A stretch of 64,000 nucleotides of DNA from an uncultured Puniceicoccaceae bacterium (GTDB lineage: Bacteria > Verrucomicrobiota > Verrucomicrobiia > Opitutales > Coraliomargaritaceae): assembly GCA_913044165.1 (NCBI GenBank), contig CAJWMY010000002.1:20586-84585 (forward strand). Direction: 5' to 3'. Under the pieces are notes generated by a model. That model saw only the letters and a list, made by a program, of their open reading frames with translations. It was not told where the DNA came from and did no database searches. The number at the start of each line of letters is the position of its first letter. Within the stretch, counting starts at the first letter, position 1. The position numbers and the translations under genes are program-made. Positions 10,574-20,830 of this stretch are shown here, one piece after another.

Positions 10574-11760
10574 TTATGCAGGAGCGGCTCGATTAAATCA
10601 GGATAATCATCAGGAGTTTTGTGCAAATCTCTTTTGTTTAACGGATACGAATAGCGTTTCCCTTCAAAATTTCTAAATACAATAGCATTTTCAGTAATAG
10701 ATTCTATGTAATTAGGATTGATTGGAACTTTCCCTCCACCGCCTGGTGCGTCAATTACAAATTGAGGAATTGCATAGCCTGTAGTATGACCTCTTAGAGA
10801 TCTAATTAGTTCAATCCCTTCACGGGGATCAGTTCTTAAATGAGCACTCCCATTTATTAAATCACACTGATATAGATAGTAAGGCCTAACGCGCATTAAT
10901 AAAAGTTTATGTATCAAATTCTTAAGTATATCGGTCGTATTATTAATGCCTTTAAGCAGAACAGACTGATTGCCTAGGGGGACTCCAGAAAAAGCTAATT
11001 TATCACACGCTTCTTTTAAGGTTAAGCTACATTCGTTAGGATGATTTACATGTATACTCATCCAAATAGGACCATGTTTCTTGAGAATTCCACACAATTC
11101 AGTATTTATTCTTTGGGGTAAAAAAACAGGGATTCTTGAACCAATGCGAATAAATTCAACATGTTCAATTTTTCGAAGTTCTCCAAGTAATTTATCTAAT
11201 TTGTTATTAGAAAGCAATAAGGGATCCCCTCCACTTAATAGAACATCGCGTATTTGAGGATTGTTGCGAATGTATTCAAGCCCCGCTTCAAATCTTGGAT
11301 GGAAATTGTAAGATTGGGCATTTGAAACTAGGCGGCTTCTCGTGCAGTAACGGCAATACGACGCACAGCGATCAGTTACAAGGAATAAAACCCGATCGGG
11401 ATAACGATGCACTATACCCTCTACGGGGGAACTTCCATCCTCGCCTACAGGGTCAAGTAATTCTCCTTTAGAGGTAAAAGTTTCTTCTACTCTCGGAATA
11501 ACTTGTTTCCGAATAGGGTCATCCAGCTGTGTCCTATTAATTAAGTTAAAAAAGTAAGGAGTGATTGCCAAAGCTAATTTTTTATTAGCAAATAGGCAGC
11601 CTTTTTTTTCTTCAGGGCTTAATTCAATAAGTTCTTCTAGTTGATCTACTGAAGTAATTCGGTTCTTAAGTTGCCATTTCCAATCATCCCAGTCATTTTT
11701 TCTGACTGATTCCCAAGGGCTTTGAACAATGTGTTCTTGAAATTTTTTTGAGGTATCCAT
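10570..11760 (-). CDS. kamA: Lysine 2,3-aminomutase family radical SAM enzyme
   Basis: Radical-SAM, PLP-dependent enzyme interconverting L-lysine and beta-lysine. The iron-sulfur cysteines are in CASYCRYCTR and the PLP lysine is in DAPGGGGKVP. About 396 residues, closer to catabolic or osmolyte KamA (about 416) than to EpmB (about 340), which acts on elongation factor P. No epmA or ablB acetyltransferase is adjacent, so the physiological role is open. The track start at 11766 is TTG; the ATG at 11760 (MDTSKKFQ) is preferred. Divergent from carA. Confidence 0.88.
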   Translation of the reverse strand: MDTSKKFQEHIVQSPWESVRKNDWDDWKWQLKNRITSVDQLEELIELSPEEKKGCLFANKKLALAITPYFFNLINRTQLDDPIRKQVIPRVEETFTSKGELLDPVGEDGSSPVEGIVHRYPDRVLFLVTDRCASYCRYCTRSRLVSNAQSYNFHPRFEAGLEYIRNNPQIRDVLLSGGDPLLLSNNKLDKLLGELRKIEHVEFIRIGSRIPVFLPQRINTELCGILKKHGPIWMSIHVNHPNECSLTLKEACDKLAFSGVPLGNQSVLLKGINNTTDILKNLIHKLLLMRVRPYYLYQCDLINGSAHLRTDPREGIELIRSLRGHTTGYAIPQFVIDAPGGGGKVPINPNYIESITENAIVFRNFEGKRYSYPLNKRDLHKTPDDYPDLIEPLLHN

Positions 11761-11779
11761 AATCAACTATATTTTATGC

Positions 11780-11808
11780 TTATTAATAGATTAGTATTAG
11801 AAATTCAA
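11780..11808 (-). promoter_or_regulatory. Candidate sigma-70 promoter for the aminomutase gene
   Basis: On the minus strand, TTGAAT (11808-11803) and TAATAA (11785-11780) are separated by exactly 17 bases, about 20 bases before the ATG at 11760. Both boxes match the sigma-70 consensus only in part, and the region is AT-rich, so a chance match is possible. Confidence 0.3.
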
Positions 11809-11903
11809 CCGATAAAAGGCAATAAATTAGAAAGCGGACTGATTTCATTTGCATGAATGAATAATTTTATTTTCAGTAATAATAATCTAGAGAAAATAAA
11901 AAT

Positions 11904-13049
11904 ATGTTAGGTATAATAGCTTTTGAAGATGGCACTATTTTTCGCGGCAAAGGATTTGGCGCGAAAGCTACTACAGTTGGGGAATGTTGTTTCAATACAA
12001 GTCTCACCGGGTATCAAGAAATAATTACAGACCCATCCTATTTTTCACAGATAGTTACTATGACTGCTGTGCAGGTTGGCAATTACGGAATTAATGAAGA
12101 GGATGTTGAGTCTGATGGTCCTAAAGTTAAGGGGTTTATTATTCGAGAGCTTAGCCCTGTAGTTAGTAATTGGAGGGCGAATAAATCCCTTCCAGAATAT
12201 TTAGAGAGTGCAGCAATTCCAGGAGTTGAAGGCGTAGATACCCGATCAATTACGAAAAAGCTTCGGGTAAGTGGGGCTTTAAATGCTTGTATTTCTACAG
12301 AAGATATTAGTGATGAAGAGGCTATTGAAAAAGCAAAGAAATTTAGCGGTTTAATTGGGGTAGATTTTGTTCAGGCTGTTTCTGCTAAAGAATCATATGA
12401 TTGGGACCCTGAGCAGCGTCAGTCGGGAGCCTTTACTGTTGTAGGTACCGAACTTTCAATGTATGCCCTCAGTCAAGTAAAACGGTTTACTATTGCGGCA
12501 CTTGATTTTGGGGCAAAATTTTCAATTTACAGAAAATTACAACGTCATGGGTTTGACGTTCGAGTTTTTCCTGCAGATACATCGGCTGATGAAATTAAAG
12601 AGTTTAAACCAAATGGTATCTTTTTGTCTAATGGCCCAGGAGATCCTGCGGCCATTGATTATGCGCATAAATCAGTCCGCGTATTGATTGAGCAGTTTCC
12701 AACTTTTGGCATATGCTTGGGACATCAAATTATTACGCATGCCCTTGGTGCTGAAACTTTTAAATTAAAATTTGGGCATCGTGGTGGAAATCAGCCAGTT
12801 AAGAATCTAGAAACAGGCTGTGTTTCGATTACAGCCCAAAATCATGGGTTTGCTTCAAGTAAAGAACAGTTAGAAAATAAGGGAGCAATTGTAACGGAGA
12901 TTAATCTTAATGATCAAACTGTTGAAGGTCTACGCCTTAAAGATCGTCCTGTATTTTCGGTTCAATATCATCCAGAGGCAGCACCTGGACCAAATGATGC
13001 TGATCCGCTCTTTAAGTCATTCTATGATTTAGTTTCCCGAAATACCTAA
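11904..13049 (+). CDS. carA: Carbamoyl-phosphate synthase small subunit
   Basis: Glutaminase subunit supplying ammonia to CarB for arginine and pyrimidine synthesis. 381 residues: N-terminal CarA domain ([36 protein letters not shown]) and a class I glutamine amidotransferase domain with [13 protein letters not shown], nucleophile Cys in FGICLGHQI, and the His/Glu pair in [12 protein letters not shown]. carB is not adjacent because the next gene is convergent folC. The start is the ATG at 11904 behind a weak AGAG. Confidence 0.96.
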   Translation: MLGIIAFEDGTIFRGKGFGAKATTVGECCFNTSLTGYQEIITDPSYFSQIVTMTAVQVGNYGINEEDVESDGPKVKGFIIRELSPVVSNWRANKSLPEYLESAAIPGVEGVDTRSITKKLRVSGALNACISTEDISDEEAIEKAKKFSGLIGVDFVQAVSAKESYDWDPEQRQSGAFTVVGTELSMYALSQVKRFTIAALDFGAKFSIYRKLQRHGFDVRVFPADTSADEIKEFKPNGIFLSNGPGDPAAIDYAHKSVRVLIEQFPTFGICLGHQIITHALGAETFKLKFGHRGGNQPVKNLETGCVSITAQNHGFASSKEQLENKGAIVTEINLNDQTVEGLRLKDRPVFSVQYHPEAAPGPNDADPLFKSFYDLVSRNT

Positions 13050-13054
13050 TTTCT

Positions 13055-13071
13055 AGATTTAAATCAAATCT
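13055..13071. repeat. Small inverted repeat between convergent carA and folC ends
   Basis: AGATTT-AAATC-AAATCT (6-base arms, 5-base loop) spans the 9-base gap between the two stop codons. It could stop transcription from either side, but it is short and lacks a T-run. Confidence 0.25.
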
Positions 13072-14330
13072 TGTCCTACGGGATCTTTTGAAATGCCTTC
13101 AATATGAGTTAGTACCTCAGCAATTAAATAAATAGAACCAGTTACTAGGATCGTATCTTCTTCGTTTCCAATCAGGCAATTAGATTTATAGAATACAGTT
13201 TCAACTGAGGTAGGAAAGTATTTAATTTTTGAAATAGATGGAATGAGTTTTTGGAGTTCATTTATTGAACAAGCTCTTGGTTGTTGAGGAGAAACCAAAT
13301 AAAGAGATTTTGCATACCGGCATAGTAAGGGCAGTATGACCCTGGCGCGATCTATGCCAACTATACCTGTAAAAATGATAGGTTTTTGTTTTTTCTCTAA
13401 GATTAAATTTTTTAAGTTTTCCTCTAATTGCAAACAGGCTTCTTCATTATGTGTCGCATCTAAAATAATTTGCTTAGAACCTAATTTGAGTTTTTGCCAC
13501 CGCCCCATCCATGCAATTTTGCCCAATGATTCATGGCTACGAATAGGGAACTCATTCTCAAGAAGTTTAATGGCACTGAGAGCAAGCTGAGCATTTAATC
13601 TTTGGTAGCTGCCTTCAAGATTTGTTTTAGGGAGTGCCCCCGTCCTTATTATATCAGTTGCTTTAAATATAGGGGCAGTTTCATTTTTGGCTTTATTTTG
13701 GACAGCAGATTCGGCTTCCTGTGGTATTTTGCTAATTAAAATGGGTGTATTATTTTTAATGATACCTGCCTTTTCATAAGCAATAGAAGCAAGTGAGTCT
13801 CCTAATATATCAGTGTGATCTCTTCCAATGCTAGTTATAATGGATAATTTAGGATGAATTATATTAGTTGCATCAAGTCTTCCACCTAAACCTGTTTCAA
13901 TGACAGCAATATCAACCGAAGCTTCAGAAAAATACCTAAAAGCGGCTAGGGTCATAAATTCAAAAAAAGAGGGAAAGGTTGCTTTGGTAAAATGATTAGA
14001 TGCTAAAGCAGCTAAATATGATACTTGAGAAGCCAAGTCATTATCGGAAATAGGGACACGATTTATTTGTATCCGTTCATTTATTCGCAATAAATGCGGA
14101 GATGTAAATAGGCCTACTTTATATCCATTTGTTCGGTATAAGGATTCTATCATTGCACATACAGAGCCTTTGCCATTTGTGCCAGCGACATGAATACTAG
14201 GAAATTCTTTTTCGGGGTTATTTGCTAAGAGAGCAAAGCGCTCCATTCGTTTTAACCCAAGTTTACTTCCTTTATTTCGAAGATTATAAAGCCATCGAAT
14301 AACACTTTGAAAATCATGCAAGTTAGACAC
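13059..14330 (-). CDS. folC: Folylpolyglutamate / dihydrofolate synthase
   Basis: Mur-ligase-fold enzyme that adds glutamate to dihydropteroate or folates. ATP loop GTNGKGSVCAMIESL at about residue 48, then TSPHLLRINERIQIN, IETGLGGRLDATNII and ILDATHNEEA. 423 residues, normal for FolC. The start is a GTG at 14330. It follows accD after 12 bases. The truA-accD-folC order resembles the E. coli truA-dedA-accD-folC cluster without dedA. Confidence 0.93.
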   Translation of the reverse strand: MSNLHDFQSVIRWLYNLRNKGSKLGLKRMERFALLANNPEKEFPSIHVAGTNGKGSVCAMIESLYRTNGYKVGLFTSPHLLRINERIQINRVPISDNDLASQVSYLAALASNHFTKATFPSFFEFMTLAAFRYFSEASVDIAVIETGLGGRLDATNIIHPKLSIITSIGRDHTDILGDSLASIAYEKAGIIKNNTPILISKIPQEAESAVQNKAKNETAPIFKATDIIRTGALPKTNLEGSYQRLNAQLALSAIKLLENEFPIRSHESLGKIAWMGRWQKLKLGSKQIILDATHNEEACLQLEENLKNLILEKKQKPIIFTGIVGIDRARVILPLLCRYAKSLYLVSPQQPRACSINELQKLIPSISKIKYFPTSVETVFYKSNCLIGNEEDTILVTGSIYLIAEVLTHIEGISKDPVGQDLI

Positions 14331-14342
14331 TAGCAGAATTAA

Positions 14343-15194
14343 TTAGGAAGTGCGCTTAGGATCTAAGGCATAAAGTAATCTTGACACTGTATCACGCATT
14401 TTGTGGCGATGAACTATTTTATCAATTAAACCATGCTCAAGTAAAAATTCAGAAGTTTGGAACCCTTTTGGGAGATCCTGTTGCGTGGTTTCTTTTATTA
14501 CTCTAGGTCCTGCGAATCCAATTAAAGCTTCTGGCTCTGCTAGTATGACATCCCCAAGAGAAGCAAAACTAGCCATAACTCCTGCCATTGTTGGGTTTGT
14601 TAAAATAGAGATATAAGGAACTTTCTTATCGGAAAGTCTGGCTAGGGCAGCACTTGTTTTAGCTAATTGCATCAAGCTTAATATCCCTTCTTGCATTCTA
14701 GCTCCTCCAGATGCTGATATGATTATAACAGGATGCTTATTTATGCATCCGTTTTCAATAGTTCTGGTAAGTTTCTCGCCAGCGGCTGAACCTAAGCTAG
14801 CTCCCATAAAACGAAAATCCATAACTGCAATGTTCACTGGTTGCTCTTTAATCAAACCGGTTCCACTTATGACGGTGTCAATTTCAGCTGTTTTCTTTTG
14901 GTTTTGCTTAAGCCTATCTTTATACTTAGAAGTATCAGTAAAATCAAGAGGATCTAGGGAATGAATTTCTTTATCTATTTCTTTGAAGCTATTAGCATCA
15001 AGAAGTGAGTTTATTCGAGTTCTTGCGTCTAAAGGAAAATGATAGTTGCTATTAGGGACAACCATAAGGTTTTCTTTTAGAACTCGGTTGTAGATAATCT
15101 CATTTGTTTTTGGGCATTTCGTCCAAACATCTTTTGGTATATCTTTCTTTTTAACTGAGACAGTCGAATATTGAGGTTTCCCAAATATAGCCAT
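14343..15194 (-). CDS. accD: Acetyl-CoA carboxylase carboxyltransferase beta subunit with degenerate zinc ribbon
   Basis: Beta half of the AccAD carboxyltransferase making malonyl-CoA. The crotonase-like fold is intact over residues 75-283: [47 protein letters not shown] and the [11 protein letters not shown] block. The N-terminal zinc ribbon is degenerate. Against the family pattern C27-x2-C30-x15-C46-x2-C49, this protein has C27, T30, V46 and S49 ([15 protein letters not shown]), so zinc binding there is unlikely. It sits between truA and folC on the same strand. Confidence 0.94.
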   Translation of the reverse strand: MAIFGKPQYSTVSVKKKDIPKDVWTKCPKTNEIIYNRVLKENLMVVPNSNYHFPLDARTRINSLLDANSFKEIDKEIHSLDPLDFTDTSKYKDRLKQNQKKTAEIDTVISGTGLIKEQPVNIAVMDFRFMGASLGSAAGEKLTRTIENGCINKHPVIIISASGGARMQEGILSLMQLAKTSAALARLSDKKVPYISILTNPTMAGVMASFASLGDVILAEPEALIGFAGPRVIKETTQQDLPKGFQTSEFLLEHGLIDKIVHRHKMRDTVSRLLYALDPKRTS

Positions 15195-15280
15195 AATCCG
15201 ATATTTTTATAAGTGTTTTAAGTAAGGCAATCTTTTATCTGTAACTAATAAATATTAAATTAAATGATCGTTAATAATTA

Positions 15281-15317
15281 ATTTAGTCTAAAGTTTTATA
15301 TATAAAAAAGACTAAAT
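15281..15317. repeat. AT-rich inverted repeat between truA and accD
   Basis: Nine-base perfect arms ATTTAGTCT (15281-15289) and AGACTAAAT (15309-15317) enclose a second perfect palindrome TTTTATATATAAAA (15294-15307). It lies 26 bases after the truA stop and about 87 bases before accD. There is no T-run beyond it in the direction of transcription, so it is not a standard intrinsic terminator; RNA processing or protein binding is possible. Confidence 0.5.
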
Positions 15318-15342
15318 AGACAAATTGATCGGGTATAGTATT

Positions 15343-16083
15343 TTATCTATAGTATATTTTTTCAAGACATAATCCACTAGACGGAGCGGTTATGACTTTA
15401 TTAGTACGTTTTTTTGAGTTTAGAATTATTTGGATGGCTTCGGCGTCTAGTCTACCTCTTCCGACTGCGAAAAGGGTTCCAACAATACTTCGGACCATTT
15501 TGTATAAAAAGCCACTTCCCAGAATTGTTATACGTATTTTTTTGCCGATTTTTTTTATATCAATTGATTCGATCGTTTTAATCGGATTAGGGTCTTCATC
15601 TTTTGCATGAACTGCGCTATAAGCTCTAAAATTATGGGTGCCTACGAGGTACTGGCTAGCCTTTATCATAGTTTCTAAATTAATATTAGTTTCCCGGCAG
15701 GCCCATAAATAGGGTTCTTCATGAGGGTGGGCTCTCCCTAAGTAAAGAGTGTAGCAATATCTCTTCTTTGTTGCAGAAAATCTAGCATGGAATCTTTCTG
15801 ATACTTTGATGATTTTTTCGATCCTTATATTCTTATCCAATATTGAATGGATTGCTCGGATAAGCTTTTCTTTAGAATGGCCCCACTTTGCATCAAAGTG
15901 AAAGCATTGTCCTATGGCATGGACGCCTGCATCTGTTCGGCTACATCCATGAATACGAATTTTAGTATCAAAGATTCTAGACAATGAGTTTTCAATATGG
16001 TTTTGCACAGTTGATGCAGAGGCTTGATATTGCCAACCAGCAAAACTTGTTCCTCGATAGGAGCAAATACATTTCCATCGCAT
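15343..16083 (-). CDS. truA: tRNA pseudouridine(38-40) synthase
   Basis: Converts uridines 38-40 of the tRNA anticodon arm to pseudouridine. The catalytic aspartate is in GCSRTDAGVHAIGQ, the start shows YRGTSFAGWQYQ, and the C-terminal half contains FLYKMVRSIVGTL. 246 residues, normal for the family. The start is the ATG at 16083, divergent from ruvC with a 92-base gap. Confidence 0.95.
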   Translation of the reverse strand: MRWKCICSYRGTSFAGWQYQASASTVQNHIENSLSRIFDTKIRIHGCSRTDAGVHAIGQCFHFDAKWGHSKEKLIRAIHSILDKNIRIEKIIKVSERFHARFSATKKRYCYTLYLGRAHPHEEPYLWACRETNINLETMIKASQYLVGTHNFRAYSAVHAKDEDPNPIKTIESIDIKKIGKKIRITILGSGFLYKMVRSIVGTLFAVGRGRLDAEAIQIILNSKKRTNKVITAPSSGLCLEKIYYR

Positions 16084-16175
16084 CTAATAATTATGGCAGC
16101 CTATTTGTTTAGATGCAAGCCGAGGACATATAAAAATTGTTTTTAGCATAATTTTATGCATCTTAAAAAATAGCT

Positions 16176-16769
16176 ATGGCAAATAAATCAAATCGGAAAC
16201 TTTGGGCAGGATACGTTCAAAGGAAGCAAAAACAAAGCATTCGCAAGCTAGCTAATAATATTTCCATCCAAAATAAAGGAAGGCCATTTGCAGGGGTTAT
16301 CTTAGGCATTGATCCCAGTTTAAGAGGCAGTGGCTTTTCTGTCATTAAATATGTTAATCAGGAGGCTGAGCTTTTGAACTCATCCACCTTAAAAATTAGC
16401 CAAAAGTATTCAATGGCACAATGTCTGGGGACGATTGCGAATCAAGTAGATTCTTTGTTAAATAAATATGTCATTGACCATGTAGCTGTAGAACAAACCA
16501 TTTATGTTCAAAATTTTCAAACTGCTCAAATAATGGGAGCCGCGAGGGGCGCTGCAATTGCTCCCGCTGCTATGCGGAATATTCAGTTATTTGAATATGC
16601 CCCCTTGAGGATTAAGAAAGCCATTGTAGGCCATGGGAAGGCTAGTAAAGATCAGGTTTCTAAAATGACAGGGGCTCTGTTAGGGAAAGATTTTGGGAAT
16701 TGTTATGATGAATCGGATGCTAGTGCGGTTGCTTTATGCCATGCCTTTACCTGGAAAAATATAGATTAA
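16176..16769 (+). CDS. ruvC: Holliday junction endonuclease RuvC with basic N-terminal extension
   Basis: Cleaves Holliday junctions delivered by RuvAB. The RNase H-like core begins at about residue 41 with [13 protein letters not shown] (first acidic residue D46). VEQTIY supplies the next acid and [13 protein letters not shown] the last pair. The first 40 residues are a Lys/Arg-rich extension ([11 protein letters not shown]) absent from most RuvCs, and no internal Met would give a standard start. 197 residues in total. ruvB lies at 23.7 kb; ruvA is not in the window. Confidence 0.92.
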   Translation: MANKSNRKLWAGYVQRKQKQSIRKLANNISIQNKGRPFAGVILGIDPSLRGSGFSVIKYVNQEAELLNSSTLKISQKYSMAQCLGTIANQVDSLLNKYVIDHVAVEQTIYVQNFQTAQIMGAARGAAIAPAAMRNIQLFEYAPLRIKKAIVGHGKASKDQVSKMTGALLGKDFGNCYDESDASAVALCHAFTWKNID

Positions 16770-16770
16770 T

Positions 16771-17502
16771 ATGAAGCAAAAAATTAAGTACAAAAAGGTT
16801 TTAATTACTGGCGTAAGTTCTGGTCTTGGTTATGGATTAGCGCAGTCATTTTTAGAGCAAGGCATCAAAGTTTTGGGGTGTAGTCGTAGAATGCCTAAAG
16901 GCTTAATTCAGCAAGGACTTAATTTTTGTGCACTCGATTTTTCGGATAGGGCTTCTAGTCTACCGATTATGAGGCAATGGATTTCAAGGGCAGGGGCAAT
17001 TGATCTTTTAATTTTAAACGCTGGAGTTTTGGGGGCTATTAAAGACATGCAGGCTTCTAGCACTGAAGAATTAAAAGCGACTATGGAAGTGAATCTATGG
17101 GCCAATAAATGGTTTTTAGATGCATGTTTATCCGAGGATAGGCCTATACAACAAGTAGTAGGGATATCATCAGGAGCTTCTTTATCGGGGAGCCGTGGCT
17201 GGAATGGATATAGTTTATCAAAGGCAGCTTTTAATATGTTAATTAAATTATATGCCGGCGAATGCCCAAATACGCACTTCACCGCTTTAGCGCCGGGGCT
17301 TGTTGATACAGCAATGCAAGATTATTTAACTAATTTACCTGCTGATGAGCGCTATAGCCCGCTTGAAGTTTTAAAGAAAGCTAAAGGTACAGATGACATG
17401 CCCAATGGCTATAGGTGCGCACAAAAACTGATTACAATATTTCCTAAATTATTAAATTTTGAAAGCGGGGGATATTCTGATATCCGAAAATTAGAAGGAT
17501 GA
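16771..17502 (+). CDS. Short-chain dehydrogenase/reductase family protein
   Basis: NAD(P)-dependent Rossmann-fold oxidoreductase of unknown substrate. The cofactor loop is [10 protein letters not shown] at about residue 14, NAG appears at about 86, and the catalytic Tyr-x3-Lys is in YSLSKAAFN. 243 residues. It starts one base after the ruvC stop, so the two are almost certainly cotranscribed, although no functional link to recombination is evident. Confidence 0.85.
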   Translation: MKQKIKYKKVLITGVSSGLGYGLAQSFLEQGIKVLGCSRRMPKGLIQQGLNFCALDFSDRASSLPIMRQWISRAGAIDLLILNAGVLGAIKDMQASSTEELKATMEVNLWANKWFLDACLSEDRPIQQVVGISSGASLSGSRGWNGYSLSKAAFNMLIKLYAGECPNTHFTALAPGLVDTAMQDYLTNLPADERYSPLEVLKKAKGTDDMPNGYRCAQKLITIFPKLLNFESGGYSDIRKLEG

Positions 17503-17506
17503 ATTT

Positions 17507-19438
17507 TCATCGATCTAAATACCTTTTTTTATAGAATTGGAAAATATCTTTGGCAATAGGCCCAGCAGTTGATCCTCCATGATAATCATGTGATTCTTGT
17601 GTTCCTTCAACCATTACCGCAAGTGCTATTTTAGGCTTATTTATTGGGGCAAATCCTACAAACCATGCAAGATTTACTTCTTTCCCATGTGCGCGGAAAT
17701 CAGCAGTACCTGTTTTACCTGCAATAGGGAGATCTGGAATATCTACTAATCGTCCAGTCCCTGTTCGGCTCGTGACTGCCTCCATGCCTTTCAATAAAAG
17801 CCGGCGTTTATTTTGGTCCAATCCAATCCTGGGGTGCGACTGTATATTAGATTTTTGGCTCTGTCGGCTCAGGGCTTTCAAGGTTGGAGTAGTCTTAATC
17901 TCATCTCGAGCAATTGAGGCAACCATACAGGCCATTTGAAGTGGCGTTACCAATAAGAAGCCTTGGCCAATAGCTGTATTCGCTGTATCTCCAGGAGTCC
18001 AGGAATCTCCAATAGTTTCTTTTTTCCAGGTTTTGCTTGGAATCACTAATCGTTTTGTTTCATATGGTAATTCAATTCCAGTTTTGTGATTTAGGTTAAA
18101 GTTCTTTGCTTCAGCTTCAATTGTATCAATTCCAAGCTTAAGGCCAATATCATAGAAGAAAACATTGCAGCTAACAGCTATTGCTTTCTCTAAATTAACG
18201 CTTCCGTGTCCTTTTTTTGAGTGGCAATGATAAACGCGATTACCAACACGATAGACCCCAGGGCAGTTAACAGTTGTAGTTGCATCAATTAGACCTTTTT
18301 TTAATCCAGCAATAGCGGTTATTAATTTAAAAGTTGATCCTGGGGGATAGGACAATTGAACCGCTCGATTTAACCATGCACCTGCGTCATTAATTGAATT
18401 AAAGGTATTTTGAGATATAAAAGGGCTTAAGTCATTTAAGTTATATGTTGGATGGCTTACTAATGCGAGAATTTCTCCAGTGCTAACATCAATTGCTACA
18501 GCTGCCCCTGTGCGTTTCCCGAGTGCATTTTCTGCAATTTTTTGTAATTCTATATCAATGCTTGTAATCAAATTATCGCCCTGTTTTGGAGATATAAGCT
18601 CAAGCTGCTTATTCTGATAGCCCAAAGGGTCAACTTGCCATATTTCATGGCCTCCTTTGCCTGTTAAAGCTCTATTAAAACTATTTTCAATACCTGTTTT
18701 CCCGAGTTTTGTTTTGTATGTAAAATTTTTAATACCATCTTGCGGTAAATGGGCTAAGTCCGGGTTCACATTTTGCACATATCCTAAAGTATGTGCGGCA
18801 AGTGAATCGTAAGGGTAGTATCTAGCAGAACTTGTATGTACATTAATCGGAGAGCGAACAGGGACACCTTCTATTAGTTGGGCATATTCAAAAGGATTAA
18901 GGTCTTGAGCTAAAGGAAGAGGGAGCAAGAGTTGCTCGTTAAAATGACGGATCATCTTGTTTTGCTTTAATTCAACCTGGCGACCGCAAACAGATTTAAT
19001 GACATCTAAGTATTCTTGGATTACATTGCTTCTAGCTTCCCACTTAAGTTCATTATAGTTTGGTAATGGAGGACTTTTTTGTTTATAAATATTTGGCGTT
19101 AAGGCAACGCGTTCTTTGATTTTTTGCCGGGATCTTTTTATAAGTTTTGAATATTCTTTTCTAAATTCAGGACGTAGGTCATCTAGTATTACAGTCGCGG
19201 AATAATTTGGTCTATTGCCTACTAATAACTTACCGTTTCGATCATAAATATCTCCTCTTGGACCAGGAAGATAGATGCGTCTCTCGGTTTGTCGCCGTTC
19301 CATATCTTCGTATGAATTTTTATTGAAAAATTGCTGCCAACCAAGACCTAAAAGTAGAATTAGAGTTAAAATAATATTCGTCCAAAAAAATAACAGAATC
19401 CTAGGATTATCTCGCCTTTTTATATCATATTTTTCCAT
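17507..19438 (-). CDS. mrdA: Penicillin-binding protein 2 (elongasome transpeptidase)
   Basis: Class B PBP cross-linking peptidoglycan during side-wall growth. One N-terminal membrane anchor (residues about 12-35), a dimerisation domain, and a transpeptidase domain with SxxK ([11 protein letters not shown]), SxN ([10 protein letters not shown]) and KTG ([10 protein letters not shown]). 643 residues. Last gene of the mreB-mreC-mreD-mrdA run. rodA, the usual partner, is not next to it because the adjacent gene is the convergent SDR. Confidence 0.95.
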   Translation of the reverse strand: MEKYDIKRRDNPRILLFFWTNIILTLILLLGLGWQQFFNKNSYEDMERRQTERRIYLPGPRGDIYDRNGKLLVGNRPNYSATVILDDLRPEFRKEYSKLIKRSRQKIKERVALTPNIYKQKSPPLPNYNELKWEARSNVIQEYLDVIKSVCGRQVELKQNKMIRHFNEQLLLPLPLAQDLNPFEYAQLIEGVPVRSPINVHTSSARYYPYDSLAAHTLGYVQNVNPDLAHLPQDGIKNFTYKTKLGKTGIENSFNRALTGKGGHEIWQVDPLGYQNKQLELISPKQGDNLITSIDIELQKIAENALGKRTGAAVAIDVSTGEILALVSHPTYNLNDLSPFISQNTFNSINDAGAWLNRAVQLSYPPGSTFKLITAIAGLKKGLIDATTTVNCPGVYRVGNRVYHCHSKKGHGSVNLEKAIAVSCNVFFYDIGLKLGIDTIEAEAKNFNLNHKTGIELPYETKRLVIPSKTWKKETIGDSWTPGDTANTAIGQGFLLVTPLQMACMVASIARDEIKTTPTLKALSRQSQKSNIQSHPRIGLDQNKRRLLLKGMEAVTSRTGTGRLVDIPDLPIAGKTGTADFRAHGKEVNLAWFVGFAPINKPKIALAVMVEGTQESHDYHGGSTAGPIAKDIFQFYKKRYLDR

Positions 19439-19444
19439 AATATC

Positions 19445-19978
19445 TTAAACAAAAGGTAAAGATTCCGGATCTTTTTTTGCGCTAAAAAGAATGAATAAAG
19501 CTCTCTGAAAATTAAAAAACCAAGGCGATAAGAATATTAAAATTAAGTGAGAGAGTATAGCCTCAAAAATACTTAGTGGAAGCATGGTATAAAAATCTCC
19601 AAATCCGCAGTTATAGCTGACTAAAAAAAGAGTTAGCCCAGCCACAAGATTAATAAGCTGTGCCAATAAAGATGGATGAAAGTTTTTTTCTACTCGGAAT
19701 CGGCGTCTTGTTAAATGCATAATAGAACCACTTAAGAGCATTAATAAGGTAATTGTTCCAAAAGGGATAGGCAAAGCAGAGTCTATCCAAAAACCTGAAA
19801 AGAGTGTGGTTAGGAAAAACTGATCGGCTCTTAAATAAAGAGGAGCAATTATAAATGCAGGACCTAAAATAAAAAGATTCAATCCGAAGCCCGTAATGCC
19901 GCTATTTATTAGGAGCATTAAATGCAATAATATAGCATTTGAAAAAAACAAGACTAAGCTTCTTTTATCAAAAATCAT
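19445..19978 (-). CDS. mreD: Rod shape-determining membrane protein MreD
   Basis: Small polytopic inner-membrane protein of the elongasome. 177 residues, mostly hydrophobic, with about five predicted membrane segments (LFFSNAILLHLMLLI near the start, LILIFLSPWFF near the end). MreD is poorly conserved, so the call rests on topology, length, and position between mreC and mrdA. It overlaps the end of mreC by 11 bases. Confidence 0.85.
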   Translation of the reverse strand: MIFDKRSLVLFFSNAILLHLMLLINSGITGFGLNLFILGPAFIIAPLYLRADQFFLTTLFSGFWIDSALPIPFGTITLLMLLSGSIMHLTRRRFRVEKNFHPSLLAQLINLVAGLTLFLVSYNCGFGDFYTMLPLSIFEAILSHLILIFLSPWFFNFQRALFILFSAKKDPESLPFV

Positions 19979-20825
19979 CAGAATATTCCTCTATCTTAAG
20001 GCGATTGTATGGAATTAGTACGGCAACTTCCTTAATGCCTAGAAGACGTTTATCTAGTACTACTTTTCCCGCTTGGAACATCCCTGTATTGTCAGGTTCA
20101 AGCCAAGGTACAAATCCAATTTTTATACCCTCAGGAAAGGTTCCCCCTAGACCCGTAGTAACTAATTGAAGAGGTTTGATTGAATCTGTGCTCAGGTCTT
20201 GCGGGGCATTTTTAATATATCCTTGGGCTTGGCCCCATAGGTTGGTGCCTTTCCCTTGATAAAACAAGGGGCGTTCATCTTGAGCAAAACAAGCGGAAAT
20301 CCTAAAGTTTTGATTTGAGAGTAAGTTTACAAGGCTAGTATAATAGTTAGTTTTTGCAACTCGACCAACTACCCCTCCAATAAATGTAACAGCATCTCCT
20401 TCCATGAGGCCATGTTTAGACCCTTTATTGATTCGTATATTTTGCCACCAACTCCCAATATCTCTTTGTATTACATGAGCTAATTCGTAGCGAAAAGAGT
20501 CGCGGCTTGGTAAGTTTAAAATGCCCTCAAGTCTAATTATTTCTGCTTGATGGGTTTTATTCAAACTGCGTATTTGTTTGAAGTAGGCATTATTTCTTTT
20601 GAGTTCTTTAATCTCATTTATAAGCTCCTTTTTGCTTTTTGTTTTAGCTGAAGTGGCACTGGCTAAATTCTCAATGCTTCTAGTTGCAATCCAGATAGGG
20701 GCTTGAAATTCTTCAAAAGTAGTTTTTGTAAAAACTTTTAAAAAGCTAGGGGTTATCCACCATATTATAAGAAACGCTATTAGCGTTATGATGGGTGTAA
20801 GTCTTTCGAGGCGGATGCGCGCCAC
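19968..20825 (-). CDS. mreC: Rod shape-determining protein MreC
   Basis: Bitopic scaffold linking MreB to periplasmic PBP2. N-terminal membrane helix (ITLIAFLIIWWITPSFL), a coiled-coil stretch at about residues 60-95 (KELINEIKELKRNN), then the beta-rich periplasmic domain with GDAVTFIGGVVGRV and LVTTGLGGTFPEGIKIGFV. 285 residues with a GTG start. It lies 5 bases after mreB and overlaps mreD by 11 bases. Confidence 0.92.
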   Translation of the reverse strand: MARIRLERLTPIITLIAFLIIWWITPSFLKVFTKTTFEEFQAPIWIATRSIENLASATSAKTKSKKELINEIKELKRNNAYFKQIRSLNKTHQAEIIRLEGILNLPSRDSFRYELAHVIQRDIGSWWQNIRINKGSKHGLMEGDAVTFIGGVVGRVAKTNYYTSLVNLLSNQNFRISACFAQDERPLFYQGKGTNLWGQAQGYIKNAPQDLSTDSIKPLQLVTTGLGGTFPEGIKIGFVPWLEPDNTGMFQAGKVVLDKRLLGIKEVAVLIPYNRLKIEEYSDDF

Positions 20826-20830
20826 AACAT

